DNA of 6,805 bases, taken from NCBI GenBank assembly GCA_964441455.1, contig CAYTUX010000227.1:1-6805 (forward strand). The letters are read 5' to 3'. The notes under the pieces were generated by a model. It worked only from the letters and a program-made list of their open reading frames with translations. It searched no databases and was not told the origin of the DNA. Within the stretch, counting starts at the first letter, position 1. Each line of letters opens with the position of its first letter. Source of the DNA: JAQICX01 sp964441455 (GTDB lineage Bacteria > Verrucomicrobiota > Kiritimatiellia > JAQICX01). This document shows positions 5,722 to 6,805 of this stretch, piece after piece. Position numbers and translations under genes: made by a program.

Positions 5722-6138
5722 CTATTTCACAAGATTCAGGTGGACGGGGTATTCTTTTACATCTTCTTTTTCTTTAATTAGGCTAGTGTTTTTTATCATG
5801 AATATTATAGCTACCAATGTAATAATGACGACAATTGCTGATATAATGACGTGATGTATATAACAGAAATTTAAGAATGGATGCATATATGCAAATTTAA
5901 TCCTCTTTTTTCTCTTTTCAGTTAGATGCTCTGGTGGCTTATTTATTCCAAAATCTTCTAATGTTTTCAATGATTTTTTTAATTCTTTTAGTGAATCTTT
6001 ACATTTTTCACATTTTTTCAGGTGTTCAGCGATAACAGTTGTCTGCACCTGACCGAGTTCATGCTGTATAAAATCAAAAAGGTGCGGTTCGATGTCTGAA
6101 CACTTTATCATATGTTTCTTTGGAGATACTTTTTTCAT
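5722..6138 (-). CDS. zinc-finger anti-sigma factor, single TM
   Basis: This 138-residue protein looks like a membrane-bound anti-sigma factor of the zf-HC2 (ZAS) type. C13 lies near the start, and a zinc motif H39-x3-C43-x2-C46 follows in the HLKKCEKCK segment. After a Lys-rich linker (48-83) comes one transmembrane helix at about 96-115 and a short charged tail of about 23 residues on the far side, with no recognisable sensor domain. The ATG overlaps the stop of the sigma gene (ATGA, 6135-6138), implying translational coupling and supporting a cognate pair. Expected role: hold the ECF sigma factor inactive at the membrane. The signal is unknown, and the small outer part suggests a partner protein or a cytoplasmic or redox signal via the zinc ligands. 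Family assignment rests on the HxxxCxxC motif, topology and context. Confidence 0.8.
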   Translation of the reverse strand: MKKVSPKKHMIKCSDIEPHLFDFIQHELGQVQTTVIAEHLKKCEKCKDSLKELKKSLKTLEDFGINKPPEHLTEKRKKRIKFAYMHPFLNFCYIHHVIISAIVVIITLVAIIFMIKNTSLIKEKEDVKEYPVHLNLVK

Positions 6139-6662
6139 TGATTCTCTCCCTGTAGTTTTTTTGCCATTTTTTTCATAATATGATGTAGTTTAAAGCCTAT
6201 GTTTCCTGTTGATAAATCTGTTATTTCGCTGATTTCCTTATAGCTTTTCTTTTCATAGACTTTTAATATTACAAGCTGCTTTTCTTCGGGTGTTAAAGAA
6301 TTTAATAATTTTGCCGCCTCAATTGCTTTGTCAGATATATTTTCATCTTCTTTATAAAAAATTTCAAGATCAATTTTGTCATATTCCGCTTTATTTTTCT
6401 GATGGTTAAGTCTTCTGTTTTCCTTGCGAATCATATCAATGGCTTTGTTGTGTGCCACTCTATAAAGCCAGCTGGAAATTTGCGGAGAAGGTACAAATTC
6501 TTCTTTCCATTTTTTGAAGAGTTTAATGAATGTTTCCTGAACGACATCTTCTGCCATATCAAAGTTGTATACCATTCTTGATACATATCGGAGCAGTTGA
6601 GCTTCGTAGTTGGATACGATTGTCTCAAATGCCTGCTCTTTCTCTTTTTTTTGATTTTTCAT
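6135..6662 (-). CDS. ECF-family RNA polymerase sigma factor
   Basis: This 175-residue sigma70-family protein has only regions 2 and 4, as in ECF (extracytoplasmic function) factors. Sigma2 spans about residues 11-82, with the characteristic EDVVQETFIKLFKKW (38-52) and SWLYRVAHNKAIDMIRK (64-80). A linker of about 35 residues leads to sigma4 (about 118-170) with LNSLTPEEKQLVILK and the helix-turn-helix YKEISEITDLSTGNIGFKLH (141-160). A longer frame to 6698 exists, but ATG 6662 is preferred: the protein then begins just before the sigma2 domain, and its ATG overlaps the upstream GH5 stop as TAATG. Its stop overlaps the anti-sigma start. It would direct RNA polymerase to a small regulon. No sigma-specific promoter is visible in the window, so autoregulation cannot be judged. 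Confidence 0.92.
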   Translation of the reverse strand: MKNQKKEKEQAFETIVSNYEAQLLRYVSRMVYNFDMAEDVVQETFIKLFKKWKEEFVPSPQISSWLYRVAHNKAIDMIRKENRRLNHQKNKAEYDKIDLEIFYKEDENISDKAIEAAKLLNSLTPEEKQLVILKVYEKKSYKEISEITDLSTGNIGFKLHHIMKKMAKKLQGENQ

Positions 6663-6805
6663 TATTTGATTAGAGCATCTAAAAGTTCCGGATACCACTG
6701 TTGAGCAGAGTTGTTGTATACAGGAAAGCCTGCATTAAAGTCCCAAACCGCCCATGAAAAATTCTTTTCTTCAGCTTTTTGTCTGACAAATTGTGTCCAG
6801 CTGAC
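6662..6805 (-). CDS. C-terminal end of a GH5-family (cellulase-like) glycoside hydrolase, partial
   Basis: The frame is open from the window edge to a TAA at 6662-6664, giving 47 residues; the rest lies beyond position 6805. The peptide has the typical end of GH5 endoglucanase-type enzymes: a WTQFVRQKAEEKNFSWAVWD segment in which the Trp-rich strand (FSWAVWDF) corresponds to the W-x-x-W-(E/D)-F subsite strand, then NAGFPVYN, and a final QQWYPELLDALIK. Members cleave beta-1,4-linked glucans or mannans, usually outside the cytoplasm. Catalytic glutamates and any signal peptide would be upstream and are not visible. The stop overlaps the sigma start by one base, so this enzyme and the sigma/anti-sigma pair are probably co-transcribed. 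The assignment is from motif memory on a short fragment. Confidence 0.75.
   Translation of the reverse strand, partial: VSWTQFVRQKAEEKNFSWAVWDFNAGFPVYNNSAQQWYPELLDALIK

Noticed and set aside
5672..5854. 60-residue + strand frame overlapping the 3' end of the anti-sigma gene
   Set aside because: Phe/Thr/Ile-rich low-complexity composition, largely antisense to the anti-sigma TM region; no ribosome binding site.
6431..6628. 65-residue - strand frame within the sigma factor gene
   Set aside because: Alternative frame of the sigma gene on the same strand; the sigma frame carries the conserved regions 2 and 4.
6663..6698. Longer sigma factor start at 6698 (12 extra residues)
   Set aside because: The extra residues lie within the GH5 coding end and match nothing in sigma factors. 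ATG 6662 overlaps the GH5 stop in a typical coupled arrangement.

Overview
The window is AT-rich bacterial DNA with compact operons. One cluster runs on the + strand (about 311-5197). A second, convergent cluster runs on the - strand (6805 down to 5722). They meet in a roughly 520-bp intergenic region full of palindromes. No taxonomic marker is present. The mix of a type-1c-like methionine aminopeptidase with an N-terminal PxxP extension, an ECF sigma/zinc anti-sigma pair, a GH5 glycosidase and GC-rich intergenic palindromes in an AT-rich background would fit a polysaccharide-degrading bacterium of the Lentisphaerota/Kiritimatiellota (PVC) type. That placement is a low-confidence impression.

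+ strand cluster: a recognisable sigma70-type promoter (144-172) and a leader of about 130 nt precede a methionine aminopeptidase (map). Next comes a hemolysin III/PAQR-like membrane protein whose reading frame starts on the ATGA of the map stop but is cut by an in-frame TAA after 17 codons. It is followed by a NahK/MdsC-like sugar 1-kinase of the aminoglycoside-phosphotransferase fold, a flippase-like UPF0104/LPG_synthase_TM membrane protein, and a predicted lipoprotein with four Ig-like repeats. Gaps and overlaps are short throughout, and a strong hairpin terminator with A/T tracts on both sides (5227-5257) closes the unit. The last three products suggest a cell-envelope or glycoconjugate theme, but no pathway can be named.

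Intergenic region 5198-5721: besides the terminator it holds a 15-bp perfect inverted repeat bounding 5310-5637, an AT-rich compound stem-loop (5424-5486), and a GC-rich REP/MITE-like double palindrome (5508-5584). No credible gene lies here.

- strand cluster, in transcription order: the C-terminal 47 residues of a GH5-family cellulase-like enzyme enter from the right edge. An ECF sigma factor follows, its ATG overlapping the GH5 stop by one base. Then comes a one-TM zinc-finger anti-sigma factor whose start overlaps the sigma stop (ATGA). This looks like a translationally coupled glycosidase-sigma-anti-sigma unit.

The items most worth a second look are the broken HlyIII frame, the TIR-bounded palindromic element, the W-x6-WG repeat lipoprotein, and the coupling of a glycoside hydrolase to a sigma/anti-sigma switch. 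I do not see a clearly new defence or mobile system in this window.
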